The notes under the pieces were generated by a model. The model worked only from the letters and a program-made list of their open reading frames with translations, did no database searches and was not told where the DNA came from. 6,328 nucleotides of DNA from assembly GCA_020850915.1 (NCBI GenBank), contig JADZDV010000400.1, positions 1 through 6,328 of the forward strand. Direction: 5' to 3'. How positions within the stretch are numbered: the first letter of the stretch is position 1; every line of letters starts with the position of its first letter. Shown in pieces: positions 1 through 5,525 of the stretch. The position numbers and the translations under genes are program-made. The stretch comes from Chloroflexota bacterium (GTDB lineage Bacteria > Chloroflexota > UBA6077 > JADZDV01).

Positions 1-1
1 C

Positions 2-601
2 AGCCTCGTCCTGCTAGGCATCGCTCTGTGCGTCATGCTCGTGCTCGGAGTGGTGGTCGGAGTCGGCGCGATGGTCTTCCCGCGAGAGGGGCCGGCCCTG
101 GTCGTCTCGATCGTCGGCGCTGTCCTTGGCGCGTTCGTCGCGATCGTGGTCGCGATACCGGTCATCATCGCCTTCGGCGTCGTCATCACGTTCGCGCAGC
201 GAGCCATCGCGGTCGAGGACCTGGGTCCGATCGCCGCCCTGGGAGCGGGCCTACGGCTGCTACGTGGCAACCTCGGGACGAGCGCGCTCGCCTGGCTGGT
301 CTCACTCGGACTGATGATCGGCGCGGGACTCGGTTTCGCTATTGTGGCGATCCTGGCGCTGATACCGCTCGGCGGAATCGGCGCGGCGCTCTACTTCACC
401 GGCGGAGTGGGCGGAGGCTTCGTCGCCTACTCGGTCGTCGCGGTGGTGCTCTTCCTTCTCCTGTTAGCGGCGATTGGCGCCTTCCTGAGCGCCTACTTCT
501 GGTCCTACTGGACGCTGGTCTACCTGCGCCTGACCGGTCGACTTGGCGAAGACCTGCTGCCCTCGCCCTCGCCCAACGGGGAGCTATCGTCCCTCGGCTG
601 A
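2..601 (+). CDS. Polytopic membrane protein, 3' part only
   Basis: The open frame runs in from the left edge, so the N-terminus is missing and the first ATG (35) is internal; 199 residues remain. They are almost entirely hydrophobic, with long Val/Ile/Leu/Ala/Gly stretches at about residues 1-25, 35-62, 95-125 and 140-175, suggesting four or more membrane spans. Between spans there is a polar loop, QRAIAVEDLGPIAAL...GLRLLRGNLG (about 66-92). I recognise this as the style of bacterial membrane proteins in which an 'AIVLEDLG...AL..GW.L.RxNLG' segment separates helix pairs, commonly annotated as uncharacterised DUF membrane proteins. A short Ser/Pro-rich polar tail follows the last helix. No catalytic residues are apparent and I assign no function. 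The stop codon lies inside the 3' end of the convergent gene on the other strand. Reality of the gene is secure; family is tentative. Confidence 0.85.
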   Translation, partial: SLVLLGIALCVMLVLGVVVGVGAMVFPREGPALVVSIVGAVLGAFVAIVVAIPVIIAFGVVITFAQRAIAVEDLGPIAALGAGLRLLRGNLGTSALAWLVSLGLMIGAGLGFAIVAILALIPLGGIGAALYFTGGVGGGFVAYSVVAVVLFLLLLAAIGAFLSAYFWSYWTLVYLRLTGRLGEDLLPSPSPNGELSSLG

Positions 602-1000
602 TTCAGCCGCCTGCTGCGCCATCCTGGATAGCAACGATCTCGTTGAGTCAAGCGTCCCGAGCCAGCAGCCCCAGACGGGCGCGGAGCGCGGGTAGTCCAG
701 CCGCCAGGTCGCGTAGCGCTCCCGCCAGCGACAGGCCTCGGCATCCAGGAGCTCGAGCAGGGCGAGAAGCTGGCCGGTGGCAGCCGCGGCCTCGAAGAGG
801 TGCCGGAGCATCCGCTCTCGGCCAGCCACGCCGGTGGGCAGCCCCAGCTCCGCGCCGAGTCGCCCGATGGTCTCGCGCGTCAGCGCGAACCCAGACCGCG
901 CCGGGGTGACGAGCGACCGAATCAGCTCCCCCAGGCCCGGCCCTGCCTCCTCCAGCGTAGAGTCGGCCGAAGCGCTCGGTTCGGCCGACACCTCGCTCAC
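584..1000 (-). CDS. Protein of unknown function, coupled to thrC
   Basis: I do not recognise this 138-residue protein. The start chosen is the GTG at 1000-998, which overlaps the thrC stop as GTGA; no good Shine-Dalgarno sequence precedes it, so translation probably relies on re-initiation after thrC. The frame stays open further upstream (to 1174), but that stretch lies inside thrC and is Arg/Ala-rich, as expected of a shadow frame. The first ~25 residues are acidic and Ser/Ala-rich, likely disordered. The rest looks all-helical: a GLGELIRSL segment, GRLGAELGLPTGVAGRERMLRHLF, a strongly hydrophobic ATGQLLALLELLDAEACRW, then WRERYATWRLDYPRSAPVWGCWLGTLDSTRSLLSRMA, with five Trp in the C-terminal half. 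There is no signal peptide, membrane span or metal motif. The C-terminus overlaps the convergent membrane-protein gene by 18 bp. Good coding context makes a real gene likely; function is unknown. Confidence 0.72.
   Translation of the reverse strand: MSEVSAEPSASADSTLEEAGPGLGELIRSLVTPARSGFALTRETIGRLGAELGLPTGVAGRERMLRHLFEAAAATGQLLALLELLDAEACRWRERYATWRLDYPRSAPVWGCWLGTLDSTRSLLSRMAQQAAESAEGR
595..609. terminator. Small hairpin at the convergent overlap
   Basis: CGGCTG (595-600) and CAGCCG (604-609) form a perfect 6-bp stem with a 3-nt loop, sitting across the stop codon of the rightward membrane-protein gene and inside the end of the leftward gene. It reads the same on both strands, so it could act on both converging transcripts. 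There is no T-run on either side, so a classical intrinsic terminator is not supported. Confidence 0.25.
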
Positions 1001-2202
1001 GGCAGGTCGTCCGTCGGTCGCAGCCGCGCCCTCGGCTCGGGCTGGTACGTCTCGGGGTACTTCACGCCGACGCCGGTGTTCAGAATCACGGCTGTCTCGC
1101 GCGGCTTGACCCACCCGCTCCGGGCGAGCTCCGCCAGCGCGTGCACGCAGGTGGCGCCCTCCGGGCAGATCCACATCCCCTCGGTCGCCGCGAGCTGGCG
1201 CATCGCCGCCAGGCCGTCTTCGTCAGAGACCGCGACCGCTGTGCCGCTGGTCTCGCGCAGCGCCTGGAGCACCAGGAAGTCGCCGAGCGCCTTGGGTACG
1301 CGCAGCCCGGAAGCGATGGTGTGGGCGCCCTCCCAGAAGACGCTCTCCGTCGCGCCCTCGTTCCAGGCCTTCACGAGGGGCGCGCAGCCCGCGGCCTGCA
1401 CGCAGACCAGCCGCGGCCGCTTCGAGCCGATCCAGCCGATCGCCTCCAGCTCGTCGAGTGCCTTCCAGATGCCGATCAGGCCGACGCCGCCGCCAGCCGG
1501 GTAGAGGATCACGTCCGGCACGTCCCAGTCGAGCTGCTCGGCGATCTCCAGCCCCATCGTCTTCTTGCCCTCGATGCGATAGGGCTCCTTCAGAGTCGAG
1601 GCGTCGAACCAGCCCCGCTCGGCCACTGCCCGCCCGACGATCCGGCCGGCGTCGGAGATGAGTCCGTCCACCAGGTAGAGACTGGCCCCGGCGATCGAGA
1701 CCTCCTGCTGGTTCGCGAGCGGCGCATCGGTCGGCATGACGATATGGATGTCGAGCCCTGCGCGCGCGCAGTATGCCGCCCAGGCGCTGCCCGCGTTGCC
1801 CGCGGTGGGCATGGCTATCTGCCTGATGCCCAGCTCCTTCGCCCTCGTCACTCCCAGGGCCGCCCCACGTGCCTTGAAGGTCCCGGTCGGGTTGAATCCC
1901 TCGTCCTTGATCAGAACCCGCTCGAGCCCGATCGCCTTCGCCAGTCGCGGCACGTCCAGCAGGGGCGACCAGCCTTCGCCGAGCGTCGCGACGCTCGAAT
2001 AGTCCTCGACCGGCAGCAGCTCGCGAAACCGCCAGATGTCCTTCGGCCGATCGACCAGGTCGGCCTTTGAGACCGCCTGCTCCACGGCTGCAAGGTCGTA
2101 TCTGACCAGCAGCGGCGCCCCGATAGATGACAGGTTCTGTGGCCGATCGACCGGCAGTCTCTCACCGGTTTTCGGGCACTCCAGGTGGGTGGCGAACGAC
2201 AC
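997..2202 (-). CDS. thrC: Threonine synthase (PLP-dependent)
   Basis: This 401-residue enzyme should convert O-phospho-L-homoserine to L-threonine, the last step of threonine synthesis, in the cytoplasm. It shows the fold-type II PLP signature: GEGWSPL (about 76-82), the PLP-lysine motif NPTGTFKARGA with Lys110, TAGNAGSAWAAYCARAG (133-149), the phosphate-binding glycine loop PAGGGVGLIG (235-244), and a C-terminal NTGVGVKYP (375-383). The start is GTG at 2202-2200, 5 nt after a strong GGGGAGG; it gives MSFATHLECP, a usual beginning for this subfamily. The frame is open to 2337, but that would run into comB. The N-terminal segment resembles the zinc-ribbon-like lead of long threonine synthases, yet only one Cys (Cys9) remains: CPKTG replaces CxxCG and NLSSIG lacks the second Cys pair. 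The downstream gene overlaps it by 4 bp. A related fold-type II enzyme, such as a cysteate synthase, is a less likely alternative. Confidence 0.93.
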   Translation of the reverse strand: MSFATHLECPKTGERLPVDRPQNLSSIGAPLLVRYDLAAVEQAVSKADLVDRPKDIWRFRELLPVEDYSSVATLGEGWSPLLDVPRLAKAIGLERVLIKDEGFNPTGTFKARGAALGVTRAKELGIRQIAMPTAGNAGSAWAAYCARAGLDIHIVMPTDAPLANQQEVSIAGASLYLVDGLISDAGRIVGRAVAERGWFDASTLKEPYRIEGKKTMGLEIAEQLDWDVPDVILYPAGGGVGLIGIWKALDELEAIGWIGSKRPRLVCVQAAGCAPLVKAWNEGATESVFWEGAHTIASGLRVPKALGDFLVLQALRETSGTAVAVSDEDGLAAMRQLAATEGMWICPEGATCVHALAELARSGWVKPRETAVILNTGVGVKYPETYQPEPRARLRPTDDLP

Positions 2203-2207
2203 GACGA

Positions 2208-2214
2208 CCTCCCC
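2208..2214 (-). promoter_or_regulatory. Shine-Dalgarno sequence of thrC
   Basis: On the minus strand GGGGAGG lies 5 nt before the GTG at 2202. It decides the start codon against longer readings of the frame and against the two GTC codons directly preceding the GTG. Confidence 0.75.
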
Positions 2215-2227
2215 GCTCTCGTCGAGA

Positions 2228-2235
2228 AGTATACT
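2228..2235. promoter_or_regulatory. Symmetric -10 element between thrC and comB
   Basis: AGTATACT is a perfect palindrome, so the hexamer TATACT (5 of 6 matches to TATAAT) occurs on both strands: 2230-2235 on plus and 2233-2228 on minus. It lies in the 41-bp gap between the divergent starts. Leftward, a start site near 2221 would give thrC a leader of about 20 nt containing its Shine-Dalgarno. Rightward, a start site near 2242 would fall 2 nt from the comB GTG (2244), so that mRNA would be essentially leaderless. No convincing -35 hexamer is visible on either strand at 16-18 bp. The AT-rich island in a GC-rich neighbourhood, at the one place where two promoters are needed, supports function; strength and start sites are inferred. 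Confidence 0.6.
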
Positions 2236-2243
2236 GGGAGCCC

Positions 2244-3071
2244 GTGATCGTCGAGGTTGCCTTCCTGCCGGCCGTGCTTCGCGAGGTCCACCGGAAAGTG
2301 GTGATCGTCGTGGACGCCCTGCGAGCCTCGTCGACAATCCTCACCCTGTTTCAGCGCGGCGCTCCGCGAGTGATGCTCGCGGCAGATCGGGACGCCGCGT
2401 TTGCCCTCGCCGCGACCGTGCAGCCGCGGCCGTGGCTGTGCGGCGAGTCTGGCGGCCTGCCCATCGCCGGCTTCGACTTCGGCAACTCGCCGAGCCGGCT
2501 GTCGTCAGCAGCGCTGCTCGGGAGATTGGTCGTGCTCTGCACCTCCAACGGCACCGCCGCGCTGGCCGCCCTCGGAGCGGCGCCGGCGGTCTTCGTTGGG
2601 ACCGGACGCAACTGCTCCTCGGTGGCGCGGCGGGCGCTCGTGGTCGCCGAAGAGCGAGGCCTGGACGTCGCGGTCCTCTGCGCGGGCGACGAGCGCGGCA
2701 GCCTGTTCAGCCTGGAGGACGCGTTCTTCGCGGGCCTAGTCGTGGAGCGCATCGCGCGCCTGCGCGCCGCGAGCTGGCCGGTCGACGAGGCCAGGCCTCG
2801 CGGCGGCGACCCGTCCGTGTGCGTTCTAGACGAGTCAGCCGTCGCCGCCCGCCGGCTCGTCGCCAGCTTTGTGTCCGGGAGCACGCCAGGCTATGGCTGG
2901 CCAGACCAGGAGGACGTGCGGGCAATGTTCCTCGAGGCCCGAAACGGGCACACGCTGCCTCGACTGGGCTACGCGGAGGATCTTGCACTGTGCGCGCGCA
3001 TCGACGACGTAGCGCTTGTGCCACGCCTCGATCGAGCGGACGGGCAGCTCGTCCTGAGAGTGGACGGCTAG
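2244..3071 (+). CDS. comB: ComB-family 2-phosphosulfolactate phosphatase
   Basis: The 275-residue product matches the ComB family (Mg-dependent hydrolysis of 2-phosphosulfolactate to sulfolactate in coenzyme M synthesis). Motifs in order: VVIVVDALRASSTI (19-32, with Asp24 and Arg27), LCGESGGLPIAGFDFGNSPSR (65-85), CTSNGTAAL (99-107), VGTGRNCSSVA (118-128), VLCAGDERGSLFSLEDAFFAG (144-164), and a C-terminal HTLPRLGYAEDLALCARID (236-254). Length is normal for the family. The start is GTG at 2244, giving MIVEVAFLP; the in-frame ATG at 2127 would add 39 low-complexity residues lying inside thrC. GGGAG lies only 3 nt upstream and inside the predicted promoter, so initiation may be leaderless. The glycosyltransferase gene begins 6 bp after the stop. 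No comA, comC, comD or comE is in view. The family is widespread in bacteria not known to make coenzyme M, so the in vivo substrate is uncertain. Confidence 0.9.
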   Translation: MIVEVAFLPAVLREVHRKVVIVVDALRASSTILTLFQRGAPRVMLAADRDAAFALAATVQPRPWLCGESGGLPIAGFDFGNSPSRLSSAALLGRLVVLCTSNGTAALAALGAAPAVFVGTGRNCSSVARRALVVAEERGLDVAVLCAGDERGSLFSLEDAFFAGLVVERIARLRAASWPVDEARPRGGDPSVCVLDESAVAARRLVASFVSGSTPGYGWPDQEDVRAMFLEARNGHTLPRLGYAEDLALCARIDDVALVPRLDRADGQLVLRVDG

Positions 3072-3077
3072 CCTCCG

Positions 3078-4673
3078 GTGGGTCGCGTCAAGTCGCGCGC
3101 TCGGGACAGCGGCAGGCGGCACGGGGCGTCGCCTCGCCTGATCCTGCTCGTGGGACTGGCCACTGTCGCGGCCGGCCTGGCGTTCCGCCTCTGGCTCCTG
3201 CACGGTCCGTACGGCGAGGTAGAGGCGGATGAGTCGGTCGTCGGCTTGATGGGGTTGCACATCCTGCAGGGCGAGCGGCCGGTGTTCTACTGGGGGCAGC
3301 CGTATCTGGGCAGCCTGGAGGCGTACCTGGTGGCGGCCGTGTTCGCGGCTGTCGGCCCGTCGAACCTGGCGCTCAAGCTGGTGCCGACCGTCGCCTTTCT
3401 GGCGTTCCTGGCCCTCAGTTTCCTGGGCGCGCGTCGCGACCTCGGCTCCCAGCCCGCCGCTCTCACGGCCATCTGGTACGCACTCCCGCCATCGTTCCTG
3501 GCGTTCTGGAGCGTGAAGGCGCGCGGCGGGTACGTCGAGCTGCTCCTGCTCGGACAGGCGCTCATCTTCCTAGCGCCCTGGGCGGTGGCAGGCCGCTGGC
3601 TCGCGGCTCGCCTGTTCCTCTATGGAGCCATCGCGGGCGTGATCGTCTGGACGCATCTCCTGGGCCTGGCCTGGGCGGTACCGGCGCTCGGCTACGTGGC
3701 GGGCCGTCTCGGGCTACGCCGCCTCAGGGGCGCGATGCTCGCCTGTCTCGTCGGGGTGCTGTTAGGCCTGAGTCCAGCGATCGTGGAGAACCTGACACGG
3801 GGCGGAGCGACGCTCGCGGCGCTAGGGGCCGAGCAGACAACGCTCGAGGTAGTTCAGGACAACTTCCGCCAGCTCGTGGACGTGGGCCTGCCGGTCATGG
3901 CGGGCCTGGGCCAGGCGACCAGCTCGCCCGTGCTGTTCGAGCAGGACTGGCCCCGAAGACCCGGGAGCTGGCCCTGGTCGGGTGCGGTCCTGCTGGGACT
4001 GGGAGCCGTCCTGCTGGCGCCGTGGGCGATCGCGCTGACGGCGCCATTCCGCGGTCCGCGGGGCGCCAGCCTGGCGACGCCCTATTTCGGCGTCCTCGTG
4101 CCGGCGCTGACTGTCGTGCTCGCGAGCCTCGGCCGCTTCGGCGAACTGGTCGCGGAGCCGCGCTATGCGCTCGGTCTGTACGTCGTCGCCCCGCTGGTCT
4201 TCGCGAGCCTGTGGCGGCTCCGAGCGACGTATCCGCTGCTGCTGGGCGGGTGCCTGACCGTGATCTTTGGTCTCAGCGCGTACAGCCTGGCCACGGCGGA
4301 TCCGCGGCTCAATCTCCCGACAACGGCGGGGACGAGCCGGGAGGCCAGCCGCGCTCAGCTCGTCGCCTTCCTGGAACGCGCGAAGGTGGCGGCGATCTAC
4401 ACGGATTACTGGCTCGCCTATCCGGTCATCTTCGAGAGCCGGGAGCGGATCGTCGCCGCGGTCGTCTCCGGCGGCTACGATCGGCTTGCGGCGTACCCGC
4501 ACCTTGTCTCGATCGACCCGTCGCCGGCCGCCGTTTTCGCCGCCGACACCGAGCCCGACGCGCGATTCGCCGAGAAGCTGAGTGCCGCCGCGAGCGCGGC
4601 TCACGTCGAGGAGGTGGCCGGCTTTCGAATCTATCGCGACACCTCGAACCTGGAGCCGCTCCGCGCTCGCTGA
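3078..4673 (+). CDS. GT39-like integral membrane glycosyltransferase
   Basis: The 531-residue product is a polytopic membrane protein of the GT-C fold, resembling family 39 (dolichyl/polyprenyl-phosphate-sugar-dependent) transferases. A basic N-terminus (1-20) precedes the first span (about 21-42). The first external loop carries the acidic pair expected at the active site, EVEADESVVGLMGLHILQGERPVFYWGQPYLGSLEAY (47-83; Asp51, Glu52). Many spans follow to about residue 405, including a GT39-like EPRYALGLY (360-368). A soluble C-terminal domain (about 420-531) has the YTDYWLAYPVIFESRERIVAA segment (441-461), which I associate with this subfamily. It probably moves a sugar from a lipid carrier onto a lipid, glycan or protein outside the membrane; donor and acceptor cannot be read from the sequence. 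The GTG start (3078) is 6 bp after comB and has no clear Shine-Dalgarno, suggesting coupled translation. It converges with pcm across a 5-bp gap without a terminator. Confidence 0.85.
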   Translation: MGRVKSRARDSGRRHGASPRLILLVGLATVAAGLAFRLWLLHGPYGEVEADESVVGLMGLHILQGERPVFYWGQPYLGSLEAYLVAAVFAAVGPSNLALKLVPTVAFLAFLALSFLGARRDLGSQPAALTAIWYALPPSFLAFWSVKARGGYVELLLLGQALIFLAPWAVAGRWLAARLFLYGAIAGVIVWTHLLGLAWAVPALGYVAGRLGLRRLRGAMLACLVGVLLGLSPAIVENLTRGGATLAALGAEQTTLEVVQDNFRQLVDVGLPVMAGLGQATSSPVLFEQDWPRRPGSWPWSGAVLLGLGAVLLAPWAIALTAPFRGPRGASLATPYFGVLVPALTVVLASLGRFGELVAEPRYALGLYVVAPLVFASLWRLRATYPLLLGGCLTVIFGLSAYSLATADPRLNLPTTAGTSREASRAQLVAFLERAKVAAIYTDYWLAYPVIFESRERIVAAVVSGGYDRLAAYPHLVSIDPSPAAVFAADTEPDARFAEKLSAAASAAHVEEVAGFRIYRDTSNLEPLRAR

Positions 4674-4678
4674 AAGAC

Positions 4679-5332
4679 TCAGTTCGACTGCATGGCCCCG
4701 TACCAGCCCTCGCGACCGATCAGCGGAACGAACCGCACAGGACCGAGCTTCTGCTGCTCGATCTGCTCGCCGTGACGCACGAGGCGGAGAAGCTCCTGGT
4801 CCGTCCGACCGCCGACCGGAATGACCAGCCGCCCGCCGTCGTTCAACTGATCGCTCAGCGGCCGCGGCACGTACGGAGAGGCGGCCGAGACGACGATGGC
4901 GTCATACGGAGCACCCTCGCTCCAGCCCAGCGTGCCATCGCCGACGTGCACCCGGACGTTGGTGCACTGGAGCTTCTGGAGTCGCTCGCTGGCCTGACTG
5001 GCCAGCTCTGGCAATCGCTCGACCGACTCGACCCGGGCCACCAGGACGGACAGCAGGGCCGTCTGGTAGCCCGACCCGGTGCCGATCTCCAGGACGGAGT
5101 CAGTCGGCTGTAGCACCGCCGCCTGGAGGGTCAGGGCCACCACCATCGGCTGCGAGATCGTCTGGCCCTGGCCGATCGGCAGGGGCTGATTGGCGTAGGC
5201 TTCAGCGCGGAGACGATCGGGAACGAACGCCGACCGATCGACGGTCAGGAACGCCCGGAGCACGCGCTCGTCGGAGATCCCCTGCTTGCGCAGCGTCTCG
5301 ACCAGCGTCTCGCGAGCGCGGGCGTGCTCCAA
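4679..5332 (-). CDS. pcm: Protein-L-isoaspartate O-methyltransferase
   Basis: This SAM-dependent enzyme methylates L-isoaspartyl residues in aged proteins and so starts their repair; it is cytosolic. The 217-residue product follows the family pattern: LRKQGISDERVLRAFLTVDRSAFVP (14-38), YANQPLPIGQGQTISQPMVVA (46-66, with Ser60 in the position of the conserved active-site Ser), SAM motif I VLEIGTGSGYQTALLS (80-95), VESVERLPEL (101-110), PYDAIVVSAASPYVP (142-156), LSDQLNDGGRLVIPVG (159-174) and VRFVPLIGREGW (199-210). Length is close to the usual ~210. I chose TTG at 5332 because AGGGAG lies 4 nt upstream (5342-5337) and the protein then begins at the normal family position. A longer reading from TTG 5380 adds 16 residues with no ribosome-binding site. 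The stop is 5 bp from the convergent glycosyltransferase stop. The gene is divergent from the FmdB gene, sharing a 193-bp upstream region with it. Confidence 0.94.
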   Translation of the reverse strand: MEHARARETLVETLRKQGISDERVLRAFLTVDRSAFVPDRLRAEAYANQPLPIGQGQTISQPMVVALTLQAAVLQPTDSVLEIGTGSGYQTALLSVLVARVESVERLPELASQASERLQKLQCTNVRVHVGDGTLGWSEGAPYDAIVVSAASPYVPRPLSDQLNDGGRLVIPVGGRTDQELLRLVRHGEQIEQQKLGPVRFVPLIGREGWYGAMQSN

Positions 5333-5336
5333 CGGA

Positions 5337-5343
5337 CTCCCTC
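5337..5343 (-). promoter_or_regulatory. Shine-Dalgarno sequence of pcm
   Basis: GAGGGAG on the minus strand lies 4 nt before the TTG at 5332. It is the basis for preferring this TTG over the upstream TTG at 5380. Confidence 0.6.
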
Positions 5344-5356
5344 GCGCGTGAATCAG

Positions 5357-5378
5357 GCCGGCGCAGCGAGCAGCCGGC
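5357..5378. repeat. GCCGGC pair in the pcm leader
   Basis: GCCGGC occurs at 5357-5362 and again at 5373-5378, separated by 10 bp. The word is its own reverse complement, so the copies can be read as direct or inverted repeats and could fold into a 6-bp stem in the pcm leader RNA, 14 nt upstream of its Shine-Dalgarno. It could instead be a protein-binding pair spaced 16 bp apart. In GC-rich DNA such a pair can also arise by chance. Confidence 0.3.
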
Positions 5379-5418
5379 AAATCTTATCAACGTCTAACAG
5401 TGCTCGGGCAGATCGTTG

Positions 5419-5426
5419 ACTATACT
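5419..5426. promoter_or_regulatory. Overlapping -10 elements between pcm and the FmdB gene
   Basis: ACTATACT holds TATACT on plus (5421-5426) and TATAGT on minus (5424-5419), the two hexamers sharing 4 bp. Rightward transcription would start near 5433, giving the FmdB gene a leader of about 90 nt; leftward near 5412, giving pcm a leader of about 80 nt. The surrounding 5380-5432 is the most AT-rich part of the window. TTGACT (5416-5421) looks like a -35 box but abuts the -10, so it cannot serve it. A second minus-strand candidate, TAAGAT (5386-5381), could instead drive pcm. No proper -35 is visible for any of them. Confidence 0.5.
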
Positions 5427-5512
5427 TTACTTGGTCTGCACTCGGGGCCGGCTCGCAATCGTGGCGACTCCGTGATTAGCGCTGGGCACGTTATCCCCAG
5501 TTCTTGCGACTC

Positions 5513-5518
5513 AGGAGG
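5513..5518 (+). promoter_or_regulatory. Shine-Dalgarno sequence deciding a TTG start
   Basis: AGGAGG is the strongest ribosome-binding site in the window. An in-frame ATG at 5520 is only 1 nt away, too close to use; the TTG at 5526 is 7 nt away, the ideal spacing. The TTG also gives the family-typical N-terminus MPLYTYACGACG. Confidence 0.8.
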
Positions 5519-5525
5519 AATGAAA

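Noticed and set aside
1141..2070. 309-codon open frame on plus opposite thrC
   Set aside because: It lies wholly antisense to a well-supported gene, and its product is Arg/Ala/Gly/Pro-rich with no motif; long shadow frames are common at this GC content.
2127..2243. In-frame ATG extension of comB by 39 residues
   Set aside because: The added residues are Arg/Pro/Ser-rich, unlike ComB N-termini, and the extension would overlap the thrC coding region and its ribosome-binding site.
2036..3232. 398-codon plus-strand frame across comB
   Set aside because: Out of frame with the comB motifs; the product is Arg/Gly-rich low-complexity sequence with no family resemblance.
4669..4690. Terminator between the converging glycosyltransferase and pcm genes
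   Set aside because: Only 4-bp stems can be drawn (CTGA/TCAG and CAGT/ACTG) and there is no T-run in either direction.
3822..5113. Long frames opposite or out of phase with the glycosyltransferase and pcm
   Set aside because: Arg-rich compositions with no motifs, overlapping well-supported genes in the correct frames.
5416..5421. TTGACT as a -35 box
   Set aside because: It abuts the TATACT hexamer, leaving no 16-18-bp spacer, and no -10-like hexamer lies at the right distance downstream.
5491..5499. DnaA-box-like TTATCCCCA
   Set aside because: One mismatch to TTATCCACA and only a poorer match nearby (5384-5392); there are no clustered boxes, no dnaA or dnaN, so chance is the better explanation.
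5482..5500. CTGGG/CCCAG stem upstream of the FmdB ribosome-binding site
   Set aside because: Only 5 bp with a 9-nt loop and no riboswitch-like architecture around it.
5464..5512. Direct repeat GCGACTC at 5464-5470 and 5506-5512 in the FmdB leader
   Set aside because: Seven bases in a GC-rich leader, with no symmetry or third copy; too weak to call an operator.
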